Source: DASVFB01 sp963815965 (GTDB taxonomy: Bacteria > Actinomycetota > Thermoleophilia > Gaiellales > Gaiellaceae). Taken from it: a stretch of DNA of 64,000 nt. This document shows positions 1 to 8,615 of this stretch, piece by piece. The position numbers were made by a program, and so were the translations under genes. The notes below the pieces were generated by a model. The model ran no database searches. It was not told where the DNA came from and worked only from the letters and a program-made list of their open reading frames with translations. The stretch covers positions 62,001-126,000 of the forward strand of contig CAWFIT010000008.1 of NCBI GenBank assembly GCA_963815965.1, in the 5' to 3' direction. Every line of letters starts with the position of its first letter. The first letter of the stretch is position 1.

Positions 1-604
1 AACCTCCTTCTCGGCACCACTGGTCACCGCCGTTGCGGCGCTCGTGCTCGGGCAACATCCCGACTGGAGCCCGAGCCGCGTCGCGACGCAGCTCGAGGAC
101 ACGGCGCAGGATCGCGGCGTGCCGGGCGACGACCCGTACTACGGACACGGTCTCCTCGACGCCTACGCTGCACTCGGCGGAGCGCCGCAGACGGCCGCAC
201 CTCCGCCGAGGGGCGACCCGATGGAGCCGAACGACACCCAGGCTCAGGCGAGCACGCTGTTCGGGCCCGTGACGGCGACGATCTCTCCCGAGGCCGACGT
301 CGACTGGTACCTCGCGAAAGCCCGCTGGCCGTGCATCCTCTCGCTCGTCATCGAAGGACCGCGCGCCGACCCGAGCCTCGGCCCGAACTTCCGCCCGCTC
401 CTGGAGCTCTACGACGAGGACCAGAACTTGCTCGCTGTGCGTGACGACGCCGGAGCTGGTCAGCGCACACGCATCGCCGCGCGAGTCCCGGCGGGCCGGT
501 ACTACCTCCGTGTCGCGAACCGCGGAGCGTCGCGCAGCCCCGGCGGGTACTCGGTCAACGTGAGCACCGTCCGCCTGCACCGCCTCCTGAAGCTGATGCC
601 CTAG
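1..604 (+). CDS. Subtilisin-like (S8) serine protease, C-terminal part with pre-peptidase domain
   Basis: The gene enters from the left edge in the frame beginning at base 2 and ends at TAG 602-604. The first visible residues are TSFSAPLVTAVAALVLG, the active-site serine segment of subtilases (consensus GTSxAxPxVAG), so the catalytic Ser lies a few codons in. The catalytic Asp and His are outside the window. About 40 residues later the peptidase domain ends (YGHGLLDAYAAL). A module starting MEPNDTQAQA and containing DVDWY and GRYYLRVAN follows, typical of bacterial pre-peptidase C-terminal (PPC) domains found on secreted proteases. The enzyme is probably exported, but its signal peptide lies outside the window. 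It converges on the Sua5 gene, overlapping it by 4 bp. Confidence 0.85.
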   Translation, partial: TSFSAPLVTAVAALVLGQHPDWSPSRVATQLEDTAQDRGVPGDDPYYGHGLLDAYAALGGAPQTAAPPPRGDPMEPNDTQAQASTLFGPVTATISPEADVDWYLAKARWPCILSLVIEGPRADPSLGPNFRPLLELYDEDQNLLAVRDDAGAGQRTRIAARVPAGRYYLRVANRGASRSPGGYSVNVSTVRLHRLLKLMP

Positions 605-1200
605 GCGATCGCGACGAACGCGCGCTCGATCGCCTCGCCCCCGCTCGCCGCGCCCTCGCGAAGGACGCGCGGCTCCGCGCCGGTGAAGTCGAGCACGGTC
701 GAGGGCAGGCCCGGCAGGTCGCCGCCGTCGAGGACGGCCGCGGCACCCTCCCGGAACTCCTCGGGGACGTCCTCGAGCCGCGCCGGATCCGGGCCTCCTG
801 TGCGATTGGCGCTGGTCGCCGCAAGCACGCTCACCCTCCCGAGAAGCTCGGCGCTCGGCTCGGGAAGCTCGGGGACGCGCACGCCGATCGTGTCGTAGTT
901 CTTCCCCGTCAACCATCTGTAGCGCCGCGCCGGATTCGGGAGGACGAGCGTGTACGGACCGGGAAGCAGCGCTCGCGCGATCACGCCTGCGCGACCACGC
1001 AACTCCGGCACGAGCTCGAACAACATGTCGATGTCGGGTGCGATGAGCGCCGTCGGCTGCGTCAACAGTCGATGCTTCAGCCGGTACAGATTCCGCACGG
1101 CATCCTCATGAAGCGCACTCGTCCCGAGTCCGTAGACGGTGTCGGCCGGAAAGACGATCACCTTTCCGCGCTGGATCGCGTCGACGGCCTGGTCGATCAC
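601..1200 (-). CDS. L-threonylcarbamoyladenylate synthase (Sua5/YciO/YrdC family)
   Basis: This 199-residue protein matches the TsaC/Sua5 family, which makes threonylcarbamoyl-AMP from Thr, bicarbonate and ATP for the t6A37 modification of ANN-decoding tRNAs. Visible features are the N-terminal FPADTVYGLG, the lysine/arginine segment YRLKHR (family KxR motif), LLPGPYTLVLP, and TIGVRVPE followed by ATSANRTGGPDP. The length is that of the short TsaC form without the extra Sua5 C-terminal domain. The GTG start overlaps the stop of the upstream hydrolase by 4 bp. This makes it the last gene of the prfA-prmC operon, a common place for sua5 in bacteria. Confidence 0.9.
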   Translation of the reverse strand: MIDQAVDAIQRGKVIVFPADTVYGLGTSALHEDAVRNLYRLKHRLLTQPTALIAPDIDMLFELVPELRGRAGVIARALLPGPYTLVLPNPARRYRWLTGKNYDTIGVRVPELPEPSAELLGRVSVLAATSANRTGGPDPARLEDVPEEFREGAAAVLDGGDLPGLPSTVLDFTGAEPRVLREGAASGGEAIERAFVAIA

Positions 1201-2039
1201 GCGAGGAAGCTCGTCACCGTCCGGCGAAACGCGTCCGGCTGCTCGATGAAGGTGAAATGGCCGCAGTCTTCAAGCACAACGCGTTCGGCGCCGCGGATGC
1301 CCGCTGTGATGTCGTCGGCGCAGGCAGGCCCGCAGATGAAGTCGTAGACGCCGGTGATCACCAGCGTCGGCGCCTCGATGCGCTCGAGCTCCGGACGCAT
1401 GTCCCACTCCTCGATGCCCTCGTTGAACACCTTGAGCGCATCCGGATTCGCAAGCTCGGGGACGATGGATTCGTCGACGTACCTTTGCGCGCGGTCGTCG
1501 AACGTCGCGAAGTACATCGGCCAGAAGCGGCGTGTGATCTCCCGCAGCTCGACCTCGTTCTCGTATTCGCCTGCGTCCTCCTGTTCGAGCGCCCGCTGCG
1601 CGTCGTCGTACCAGGGCTCGTGCCGGTGACGGGCCTTGAGCTCGTCCATCTCGTCCGGGTGCAGCCTGACGAGCGTGTCCGCAGCCACAAGCCTGCGCGT
1701 TCGCGCCGGGTGCTGCGCCGCGTATCCCATCGCCACGACGCCGCCGTGCGAATGCCCGAGCAGGTTGAGGTGCTCCTCGCCGAGGTGCACGCGCAGCTCC
1801 TCCACGTCGGCCACGTAGTCGGAGGTCGTGTACGCACGCGAATCCTCCGGCGCCGACGACCCGGCCGTGCCGCGCGGGTCGAGCAGGATGAGAGTGAACG
1901 ACTCGCCGAGGCCGCCGACGTCGGCGAGATAACGCGACGAGAACCCAGGGCCGCCGGGATGGCACACGAGCAACGGCCCGCTGCCTTCGCGGCCGTAAGT
2001 CAACGTACGCCCGTCTTGCGTGCGGAACGACTCGGTCAC
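1197..2039 (-). CDS. Alpha/beta hydrolase, proline iminopeptidase-like
   Basis: A 280-residue alpha/beta-hydrolase-fold protein. It shows the oxyanion-hole motif HPGGPG near residue 28, the nucleophile elbow GHSHGG near residue 95, an acid residue in GVYDFICG and the catalytic His in DCGHFTF near the C-terminus. HPGGPG plus this spacing resembles the S33 proline iminopeptidase/epoxide hydrolase group. The substrate cannot be read from the sequence. It overlaps prmC upstream and sua5 downstream by 4 bp each, so it is translated as part of the same operon. No signal peptide is visible; it is probably cytoplasmic. Confidence 0.85.
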   Translation of the reverse strand: MTESFRTQDGRTLTYGREGSGPLLVCHPGGPGFSSRYLADVGGLGESFTLILLDPRGTAGSSAPEDSRAYTTSDYVADVEELRVHLGEEHLNLLGHSHGGVVAMGYAAQHPARTRRLVAADTLVRLHPDEMDELKARHRHEPWYDDAQRALEQEDAGEYENEVELREITRRFWPMYFATFDDRAQRYVDESIVPELANPDALKVFNEGIEEWDMRPELERIEAPTLVITGVYDFICGPACADDITAGIRGAERVVLEDCGHFTFIEQPDAFRRTVTSFLA

Positions 2040-2839
2040 GACCTCTTCTTTCCGACGACGACGCGATCTCTCCCCGCGAGATCCGGCACGATCCTAACCT
2101 CGTACCCGAGAGACGCGAGCATCTCGCCGGTCTCCTTCGCGCGCGCCGCGTGCGCCTCGAGCACGAGCGGCGCGCCCGGGAGCAGCACGTCGCGCGCTCG
2201 ACGCGCGATCTCCTCCGCCTGCCCCTCGTCGACGAGCGCCTCGCGTGGCTCCCAGTCGCGCACCTCTGGTTCGAGCGAGTCGATCTCGTCCGGCAGGACA
2301 TAGGGCGGGTTTGAGACGACGAGGTCGAACGGCCCCGGTGGGAGGCCGCGCCGCAGGTCCTGGTGCACGAACTCGACGCTCAGCCCGGTTCTCTTCGCGT
2401 TCTCGCGGGCGAGCTCGAGCGCGTCGAGCGACGTGTCCATGGCGACTGCGTCGACGCCTTCTACTTCGTCCGCGAGCGCGAGGGCGATCGCGCCGGTGCC
2501 TGTCCCGACATCGAGCACCCGTGGACTTGCCGACTCACGGAGAAGCCCGACGCAGACCTCGACGACGGTCTCCGTCTCCGGCCGAGGCACGAGCGCGCGT
2601 GCGTCGCAGCGAAGCGTCAGACCGCGAAAGCCCCATTCGCCGAGGACGTAGGCGAGCGGCTCGCGGGCGGCGCGCCTTTCGACCAGCGGCCAGACGGATG
2701 CGTCGTCGACGTCGTGGCTCGCGACCGCCAGCTCGGATCGGTTGACGCCGAGCACGTGCGCGACGATCCACTCGGCGTCCGTTCGCGCCGTCTCGACTCC
2801 GTGCTCCGCGAGCAGCACGGCCGCCCGCTCCACGATCAC
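2036..2839 (-). CDS. prmC: Peptide chain release factor N5-glutamine methyltransferase
   Basis: A 267-residue SAM-dependent methyltransferase. It has the PrmC N-terminal helical region, the segment LVPRPETE, the SAM-binding loop DVGTGTGAIAL (around residue 110) and the diagnostic NPPY tetrapeptide (VSNPPYVLPDE) that holds the target glutamine. PrmC methylates the Gln of the GGQ motif of RF1/RF2. It follows prfA directly and its GTG start overlaps the predicted prfA stop, the usual prfA-prmC pairing. The enzyme and its substrate are therefore made from one mRNA. Confidence 0.95.
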   Translation of the reverse strand: MIVERAAVLLAEHGVETARTDAEWIVAHVLGVNRSELAVASHDVDDASVWPLVERRAAREPLAYVLGEWGFRGLTLRCDARALVPRPETETVVEVCVGLLRESASPRVLDVGTGTGAIALALADEVEGVDAVAMDTSLDALELARENAKRTGLSVEFVHQDLRRGLPPGPFDLVVSNPPYVLPDEIDSLEPEVRDWEPREALVDEGQAEEIARRARDVLLPGAPLVLEAHAARAKETGEMLASLGYEVRIVPDLAGRDRVVVGKKRS

Positions 2840-3883
2840 TCGAGCGCGCGCCGCCGCTCCTCTGCCTGCAACGCCTCGGTGAAGCTGCTCAGGTCACCGC
2901 CGACGATCTGGTCGAGCCGGTGCTCGGTGAGCTTGATGCGGTGATCGGTCACCCGGCTCTCCGGAAAGTTGTACGTGCGGATCTTCTCGGCGCGCTCACC
3001 GCTACCGATCTGGGAGCGCCGCTGCTCGGCGAGCTCGTGACTGCTGCTTCTCGCGCTCGAGCTCGTACAGGCGCGCGCGCAGCACGCGCATCGCCTTCGC
3101 CTTGTTCTGGAGCTGAGACTTCTCGTCCTGCATCGCTACGACGACACCGGTCGGGACGTGCGTGATCCTCACGGCCGAGTCGGTCGTGTTGACGCTCTGA
3201 CCACCGGGGCCGGTCGAGCGGTAGACGTCGACCTTCAGGTCGTTCTCGTCGATCTGGACCTCGACCTCCTCGGCCTCGGGCATCACGGCGACCGTCGCGG
3301 TCGACGTGTGGATGCGTCCCTGCGACTCCGTGGTCGGAACGCGCTGCACGCGATGCGTGCCGCCCTCCCACTTGAACACGGAGTACGCGCCGTCACCCTT
3401 GACGGCGAACACCGCTTCCTTGATCCCGCCGCCCTCGCTCTCGCTCGTCGACAGCGTCTCGGTCTTGAATCCGCGCCGTTCCGCATACCGCTGCAGCATC
3501 CGCGTGATGTCGCCGGCCCAGAGCGCCGCCTCGTCGCCGCCGACTCCCTGGCGCACCTCGACGATGACGTCTTTCGCATCCGCCGGATCCGTCTCGACGA
3601 GCGCGAGCTTCAGCTCCTCCTCGACGCGGGCGATCTCCGCCTCGTACTCGGGGACCATCTCCGCGAGCTCGGGGTCCGAGCGCGCCGCGCCGAGGTCGGC
3701 GACAGCGGCGCGCCAGCGCTCGGCGAGCTTGTACGGCGTCTCCAGCTCCTTCAGGCGGCGCCCGACCTCCGCGGCTTCGCGGTGGTCGTTGTAGACGGCA
3801 GGGTCCGACAGACGCTCTTGCGTCTCGCGGTAGTTCCGCTCCAGCTCGTCGAGGAGCTGCTCCATTGCCGTTCCGGTGGCCAC
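2836..3883 (-). CDS. prfA: Peptide chain release factor 1 (frameshifted as sequenced)
   Basis: RF1 recognises UAA/UAG stop codons and triggers peptide release. The first ~280 residues read cleanly: an N-terminal coiled coil, the recognition-domain segment RVPTTESQGRIHTS, and the catalytic loop GPGGQSVNTTDSAVR. After REKQQ the frame is lost. Removing one base (forward A at about 3040) restores HELAEQRRSQ and then IRTYNFPESRVTDHR, the standard RF1 C-terminus, ending at TGA 2838-2836. The repaired protein has about 348 residues, close to normal length. As RF1 is essential and programmed frameshifting is known for RF2, not RF1, I read this as a one-base sequence error. An in-frame ATG about 18 nt inside is an alternative start. 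Confidence 0.9.
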
Positions 3884-3886
3884 GCC

Positions 3887-4324
3887 CTAATTCTGCAGAC
3901 GCGCGTCGAGCGTCAGCTCGACATTGCCCTTGAGCGCGCCCGAGACCGGGCAGCCCACCTCGGCCTGCTCAGCGGCCTCCTGGAAGGCGGCCTCGTCGAT
4001 CCCCGGCACGACTCCGACGACCGTGAGGGCAGATTTCGTGATTCCCGTCCCGGGCACGAACGTCACGGTCGCGGATGTCTCGAGCCGCTCGGGCAGGTGA
4101 CCATCCTTGGCCAGCCCGTTGGACAGCGCCATTGCGAAGCACGCCGCGTGCGCCGCGGCGATCAGCTCCTCGGGGCTCGTCTTACCCCCGTGCTGCTCCT
4201 CCGACCGCGCCGCCCAGCTCACCTGCAGCGGGCCGAACGCGCCGCTCGGCGCTTCGTGGATCTCGCCGCTGCCGTGGATCAGATCGCCTTGCCACGTTGC
4301 CTGCGCACTACGCTCGGTCGCCAT
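3887..4324 (-). CDS. OsmC-family peroxiredoxin-like protein (downstream copy)
   Basis: A 145-residue OsmC/Ohr-family protein, which typically reduces organic hydroperoxides with two cysteines. The Cys of HAACFAMAL (residue ~57) and of EVGCPVSGAL (~122) are the two family cysteines, and KTSPEELIAAAHAAC is the standard OsmC signature. The start was set at ATG 4324 because GGAGG lies 7 nt upstream; the ATG six bases earlier sits against that ribosome-binding site. It is the second of two tandem OsmC genes, separated by 2 bp. Confidence 0.9.
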   Translation of the reverse strand: MATERSAQATWQGDLIHGSGEIHEAPSGAFGPLQVSWAARSEEQHGGKTSPEELIAAAHAACFAMALSNGLAKDGHLPERLETSATVTFVPGTGITKSALTVVGVVPGIDEAAFQEAAEQAEVGCPVSGALKGNVELTLDARLQN

Positions 4325-4326
4325 GG

Positions 4327-4776
4327 TCATCCCTCCAGTTCCGCGTCGATGGACACTTTCGCGCTTGCCTTGATCAGACTCGAGAACGGGCAACCTTCGT
4401 CCGCGACCTCGATAACGCGGCGAAACGCATCCTCCTCGATACCCGTTACGCGGACGCGCACACGAACCTGCGACTCGACGATCAGGTGCCCCTTGCCCTC
4501 GACCTCGTCCATGACGATGTTGGCGTTCACGTCGATGCGCTCTGGGGGCGATCCCGCGCGCGTGAGCTCGCCGGCGACCGAGGTCGCGAGACAGGCCGCA
4601 TGCGCGGCGGCGAGCAGCTCCTCGGGGCTCGTCTTCCCCTCGTTTCCCTTGCCGATACGGACGGCGTTCGAGTACTCGAGGCGCTCGAACGCACCGGTTC
4701 CCGCGCTGATCAGCCCGCTGCCGCGGGCGAGGTTCCCCTCCCAGACGACGTTCGCGTGCCGCTCGATGCGCGGCAT
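4327..4776 (-). CDS. OsmC-family peroxiredoxin-like protein (upstream copy)
   Basis: A 149-residue OsmC-family protein with the signature KTSPEELLAAAHAAC and the second cysteine in DEGCPFSSLI. It is clearly paralogous to the next gene (same motifs and spacing) but diverged in the loop between the cysteines, so the pair may differ in substrate. Organic hydroperoxide detoxification is the family role. It lies 3 bp after the DUF1385 gene and 2 bp before its paralogue in the prfA operon. Confidence 0.9.
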   Translation of the reverse strand: MPRIERHANVVWEGNLARGSGLISAGTGAFERLEYSNAVRIGKGNEGKTSPEELLAAAHAACLATSVAGELTRAGSPPERIDVNANIVMDEVEGKGHLIVESQVRVRVRVTGIEEDAFRRVIEVADEGCPFSSLIKASAKVSIDAELEG

Positions 4777-4779
4777 GAA

Positions 4780-5688
4780 CTACGCCATTACTTCGACGCG
4801 TGAATCCGCGTCCGTGCGCTCGACCCGCAGCACCTCCTGCAACGCGCGGATCGAGACTTCGATCTGGTCGAGCGTCGGCTCACGCGTCGTCAGACGCTGC
4901 AGCCACAAGCCCGGGGCGAGCAAAGCCATCAGGTAGGTGTTGTCGGTGTGCTTGCCGGCAAAGCGAATGAGCTCGTACGCAATCCCCGCGATGACCGGGA
5001 GCAGCAGGATGCGCGACACGATCAGCCAGTACCACACGGGGCGGCCGAAGAAGGCGAAGACGAAGATCGCAATCACCATGACCCAGAGCAGGAACGCCGT
5101 GCCGCAGCGTGGATGGATCAGCGAGTAGCGCTGCACACGCTCCGGAGTGAGCTCGTCCCCGGCCTCGAGCGCGTTGATCGCCTTGTGCTCGGCAGCGTGG
5201 TACTGGAAGACGCGTCGCAGGTCCGGCAGCAGCGAGATCAGCGACAGATAGAGGATGAAGACCGACACGCGGATCAATCCTTCGACGACGACGAAGGAAC
5301 CCGTGCTGGAGATCGGCAACAGGTCCGTGAGCAGCGCCGGCGTCACCTTGAAGAGCGCGATGGCGAACCCGATCGCGACCGCGAAGGCGAAGAACAGCTG
5401 CCCGCGCGACAGCTCAGCGGGCGCCTCGTCCTCGTCGCCCTCCTCCTGCGCGGCGTAGTTCGCCGAGATCGCGAGCGCCCGGAACCCGATCGCGAGCGAC
5501 TCGCCGAGCGCGAAGATGCCCCGGATCACGGGCAGGCGCGCAATGACGTGTCGCTTCATCGGAGACTCGATGTTGCGCGAGACGTGGGCGATGTCGCCGT
5601 CCGGCTTGCGCACAGCCACCGACCAGTTCGAGGGGCCGCGCATCATGACGCCCTCCAGGACGGCCTGACCGCCGTAGCTGACCGCCAT
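4780..5688 (-). CDS. DUF1385 family membrane protein
   Basis: A 302-residue integral membrane protein of the DUF1385 family. The N-terminus YGGQAVLEGVMMRGP is the family hallmark. A second conserved block, YHAAEHKAINALEAGDELTPE (first and last residues only partly family-conserved), contains a His/Glu cluster that could bind metal. About five hydrophobic segments are visible. The biochemical function is unknown. In Firmicutes and Actinobacteria this gene commonly sits next to rpmE and prfA, as here. A tight operon position (9 bp after rpmE, 3 bp before osmC) is seen directly. Confidence 0.9.
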   Translation of the reverse strand: MAVSYGGQAVLEGVMMRGPSNWSVAVRKPDGDIAHVSRNIESPMKRHVIARLPVIRGIFALGESLAIGFRALAISANYAAQEEGDEDEAPAELSRGQLFFAFAVAIGFAIALFKVTPALLTDLLPISSTGSFVVVEGLIRVSVFILYLSLISLLPDLRRVFQYHAAEHKAINALEAGDELTPERVQRYSLIHPRCGTAFLLWVMVIAIFVFAFFGRPVWYWLIVSRILLLPVIAGIAYELIRFAGKHTDNTYLMALLAPGLWLQRLTTREPTLDQIEVSIRALQEVLRVERTDADSRVEVMA

Positions 5689-5697
5689 GGGAGCCCG

Positions 5698-5919
5698 CTA
5701 GCCGCCGCGCCGAGCGCCGCCGGCCTTCTCGAGGCGCCGCTGGAAGCGCTCGACCCGGCCGCCGGTGTCCATCAGCTTCTGCTTGCCCGTGTAGAACGGG
5801 TGGCAGTTCGAGCAGACCTCGACGTGGAGGTCTGACTTCGTCGAACGCGTGACGAACTCGTTGCCGCAAGAGCAGCGAACCGTGGCGACGACGTACTCGG
5901 GATGGATGCCGGCTTTCAT
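5698..5919 (-). CDS. rpmE: 50S ribosomal protein bL31, zinc-binding type
   Basis: A 73-residue ribosomal protein starting MKAGIHPEY. It has the four-cysteine zinc set of the C+ form of bL31: Cys at VRCSCGN and CSNCHPFYTG. HPFYTGKQK is the family signature. Its ATG overlaps the stop of the upstream dehydratase gene by 4 bp, so it is translationally coupled. This is the zinc-dependent form that is replaced by a C-minus paralogue in zinc starvation in many bacteria; no such paralogue is in this window. Confidence 0.97.
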   Translation of the reverse strand: MKAGIHPEYVVATVRCSCGNEFVTRSTKSDLHVEVCSNCHPFYTGKQKLMDTGGRVERFQRRLEKAGGARRGG

Positions 5920-6890
5920 TGCTCGGCCAGGATAGCAGCGGCCGTTTGGGGTGCCACGTTGCCCCCGGAGACGACCGCGGCGACGGTGTTTCCCTTGTCC
6001 AGCGGCACCTTGCCGGCGAGCAGCGCGGCCGCTGTGGCCGCGCCGGCGAGCTCGCACGCGAGCTTCATGCGGCCGTACATGAACCTGAAGCCGTCTTCTA
6101 GATCCTCTTCGGAGACGAGCACGTTCTCGACGCCGAGGTCGAGGCAGATCTGGACGCAGTTCGGCCCTGCGTACGGCCCGTTCAGGCCGTCCGCCGCGGA
6201 ATTCGGCTCGATCGTCACAGACTCCCCTGCCGCCATGCTCGCGGCGAGCGCGTTCGAGAGCTCGGGCTCGATCGCGACGACGCGCGCCTCAGGCTTGAGC
6301 CCCTTCACGGCGGTCGCGATGCCCGAAACGAGCCCGCCGCCGCCGACCTGGACGAGAACGACGTCCGCATCCGCGACGTCCTCGAGCATCTCCAGTCCAA
6401 CCGTTCCCTGGCCTGCCATCACGAGCGGGTCGTCGTACGGGTGAACGAGCGTGCGCCCTGTCTCCTCGACGAGGCGGTCGAGGTACTCGAACGCCTCCGG
6501 CATGTCGGGCGGCGAATCGTCGACCGTCGCGCCGTAGGCACGCGCGGCGGCGATCTTCATCGGCGACGCCGTCTGCCACATCACGACGAGCGCGTCGATG
6601 CCCTCGACTGCTGACGCGTACGCGAGCGCTTGTGCGTGGTTACCGGCGGAGATGGAGATCACGCCGCGCCCCTTCTCCTCATCGCTGAGCGTCGCGAGCT
6701 TGTTCAGCACTCCGCGCGGCTTGAAGGCGCCCGTTCGCTGGAAGAGCTCCGCCTTGAAGTGCACCGGCACTCCGGCGCGCTCGGAGAGCGTGCGTGAGGA
6801 GAGCATCGGCGTGCGGTGTAGCCGTCCCGCAATCCGCTCACGCGCGCGGAAGACATCGTCGAGCGTCAGGAGCTCCGAAGTCGTAGCCAT
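5916..6890 (-). CDS. Threonine ammonia-lyase / serine-threonine dehydratase, PLP-dependent
   Basis: A 324-residue fold-type II PLP enzyme. The Schiff-base lysine lies in TGAFKPRG (usually SFKxRG), ISAGNHAQALAY follows, and the phosphate-binding glycine loop is QVGGGGLVSG. No C-terminal ACT domain is present, so it is the short, non-isoleucine-inhibited type (catabolic threonine dehydratase or serine racemase/dehydratase). The start was placed at ATG 6890, not the ATG at 6908, because TAGGAT lies 7 nt upstream as for a leaderless transcript. It is the first gene of the nine-gene operon down to sua5. Confidence 0.88.
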   Translation of the reverse strand: MATTSELLTLDDVFRARERIAGRLHRTPMLSSRTLSERAGVPVHFKAELFQRTGAFKPRGVLNKLATLSDEEKGRGVISISAGNHAQALAYASAVEGIDALVVMWQTASPMKIAAARAYGATVDDSPPDMPEAFEYLDRLVEETGRTLVHPYDDPLVMAGQGTVGLEMLEDVADADVVLVQVGGGGLVSGIATAVKGLKPEARVVAIEPELSNALAASMAAGESVTIEPNSAADGLNGPYAGPNCVQICLDLGVENVLVSEEDLEDGFRFMYGRMKLACELAGAATAAALLAGKVPLDKGNTVAAVVSGGNVAPQTAAAILAEQ

Positions 6891-6897
6891 CGTGTCG

Positions 6898-6903
6898 ATC
6901 CTA
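6898..6903 (-). promoter_or_regulatory. Leaderless -10 box (TAGGAT) of the dehydratase-rpmE-prfA operon
   Basis: TAGGAT on the minus strand lies 7 nt upstream of ATG 6890, matching TANNNT. Transcription would start at or next to the start codon. No clear -35 box is visible. An imperfect palindrome GGGATCTGATCCC lies just upstream (about 6912-6924) and could be an operator or nothing. Confidence 0.6.
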
Positions 6904-6944
6904 GACATGCCCCTGGGATCTGATCCCGTGACATGTCCGGCCTA

Positions 6945-8615
6945 TCACGTGAGCTTGTACTCCGGGCCCGACCCGCCTTCCGGCGGCGTCAGGCGGCCGC
7001 CCTTTGCGCTGATCGCGCCGCACTGCACGCAGTTCGACGGCGTCACGTGCACCTCGCCGTCCGCCCACTCGTACACCTGCGCGGGACACATGTTCTCCCA
7101 CATCTGCCCGATCTCGACGGGAACGTCCGTCTGCACGCGGATGTGATTCGGCTGGTCGTCCCGCGTCTTGTTGCCGGACGCGAACACCGACGAGAGCTTG
7201 TCGAACGTCAGCTTGCCGTCGGGCACGGGATAGCGGCCCGAGCGGCGGCTCGAGATGATCCGCTGCGCCGCGTCGGGCTCCGTTCGAATGTTCCCCGGAG
7301 GAAGGTGCCCCTTCGTCACGGTCGCGGCACCCGCGAGCGCGCCGCCGAGCCAGAAGCCGTGACCGAACGCCTGCCGGATGTTCCGCACCTCCTGCAGGTC
7401 CTCCCAGATGAAGCTCTCGTGCAGAGCGTCGTCGTACGACCCGAGCGCCGTCGCCGGGCTCGACCCCGGCCGCACCGCGGCGAACGCCGCCTCGGCCGCG
7501 AGCCGCCCGGACTCGATCGCGTAGTGGATGCCCTTCAGCGCCGGCACGTTGACGAACCCCGCACCGTCGCCGCAGAGCAGCAGTCCCGGAACGTGCAGCT
7601 GCTTCGGCAAGGCGACGAATCCGCCTTCGGGAATCGTCTTCGCGCCCCACTCGATGCGCTCGCCCCCTTTGAGAATGTCCCGCACGACCGGATGCGTCTT
7701 CAACTCCTGCAGAAGATCGTGCACCGAGAGCTCGGCGTCGCGGTAGTCGAGCCCGACGACCATCCCGAGCGAGACCATGTCGGTGCCGAGCGGATAGATG
7801 AACGAACCGCCGAACTCGCGATAGCGAGGGTTCTTGCGAAGCGGCCAGCCCAACGTGTGGATGACGCGGTCGAGCGGCCGCGGCACCTTCCAGACCTCCT
7901 TCACGCCGAGCGCCCACACCTGCGGACTCTCGCCCGCCAGTCCGAACCGCTCGATCGCCGCGCCGGTCAGGTGGCCCTGCGTTCCTTCGCAGAGAACGGT
8001 GACACGAGCGACGACGTCCGAGCCCGGCTCGAGGTTGGAGAGCGGCTCGCCGTCACGCGCACGCCCCCTGTCGCCGGTGCGCACGCCGCGCACGCGCCCA
8101 TGCTCGACGAGAAGCTTCGTCGCCGCCGTCTCGGGCAGGATCGTCGCTCCGACCTCCTCGGCCTCCTGGCCGAGCCATCGCCCGAGCTCGGACACCGACG
8201 CGACGTAGTTGTTGTGGTTCTTCATCGTCGGCGGCGCCGGCATGCGCATCGCCTGGTGGCGCGTCAGGTAATAGACGGACTCGCTGCGGACCTCGCCGTG
8301 GAACGGCATGTCCGCGATCCGCTTCTGATCGCCGAAGAGGGTCCGCAGCGAGCGCGGGTTGACGACCGCGCCGGAGAGGAGGTGTGAGCCGACCTGCTTG
8401 CCCTTCTCGAGCACCGCGAACGGAACATCGCCGAGCCGCTCGGCGACGTGGGGCTCGGCCTCAAGCAGCTGCCCGAGGCGGATCGCGCACGCGAGACCGG
8501 CCGGCCCGGCGCCGACGATCAGGACGCCGACGTCGATTCGCTCTTCCGGCGGGTCCGTCGGCTCAGCGATGACCTCGCGTACGCTGAACGGCGGCGGGTA
8601 GTCCGACGGCTTCAC
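6945..8615 (-). CDS. Electron transfer flavoprotein:ubiquinone/quinone oxidoreductase
   Basis: A 556-residue ETF-QO that passes electrons from EtfAB to membrane quinone during acyl-CoA oxidation. The FAD-binding Rossmann motif is GAGPAGLACAIRL near residue 36, with a second flavin segment LLCGDGAGFVNVPALKG near residue 350. The C-terminal iron-sulfur domain has CPAQVYE and NCVQCGAIS. The canonical protein has CxxCxxC at the last site for four ligands; here the last Cys position is Ile, leaving three visible cysteines. It overlaps etfA by 4 bp and is the last gene of etfB-etfA-ETF-QO. Confidence 0.93.
   Translation of the reverse strand: MKPSDYPPPFSVREVIAEPTDPPEERIDVGVLIVGAGPAGLACAIRLGQLLEAEPHVAERLGDVPFAVLEKGKQVGSHLLSGAVVNPRSLRTLFGDQKRIADMPFHGEVRSESVYYLTRHQAMRMPAPPTMKNHNNYVASVSELGRWLGQEAEEVGATILPETAATKLLVEHGRVRGVRTGDRGRARDGEPLSNLEPGSDVVARVTVLCEGTQGHLTGAAIERFGLAGESPQVWALGVKEVWKVPRPLDRVIHTLGWPLRKNPRYREFGGSFIYPLGTDMVSLGMVVGLDYRDAELSVHDLLQELKTHPVVRDILKGGERIEWGAKTIPEGGFVALPKQLHVPGLLLCGDGAGFVNVPALKGIHYAIESGRLAAEAAFAAVRPGSSPATALGSYDDALHESFIWEDLQEVRNIRQAFGHGFWLGGALAGAATVTKGHLPPGNIRTEPDAAQRIISSRRSGRYPVPDGKLTFDKLSSVFASGNKTRDDQPNHIRVQTDVPVEIGQMWENMCPAQVYEWADGEVHVTPSNCVQCGAISAKGGRLTPPEGGSGPEYKLT

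Noticed and set aside
3035..3045. Programmed frameshift in prfA
   Set aside because: That mechanism belongs to prfB, and no slippery site with adjacent UGA is present; a one-base insertion error is simpler.
3158..4936. A 592-codon plus-strand open frame opposite prfA and the osmC pair
   Set aside because: Arg/Leu/Asp-rich shadow without motifs; the minus-strand genes are well supported.
6912..6924. GGGATCTGATCCC as a terminator of the ETF-QO operon
   Set aside because: The stem is only 5 bp, lacks a T tract and lies on the upstream side of the dehydratase start; at most an operator.
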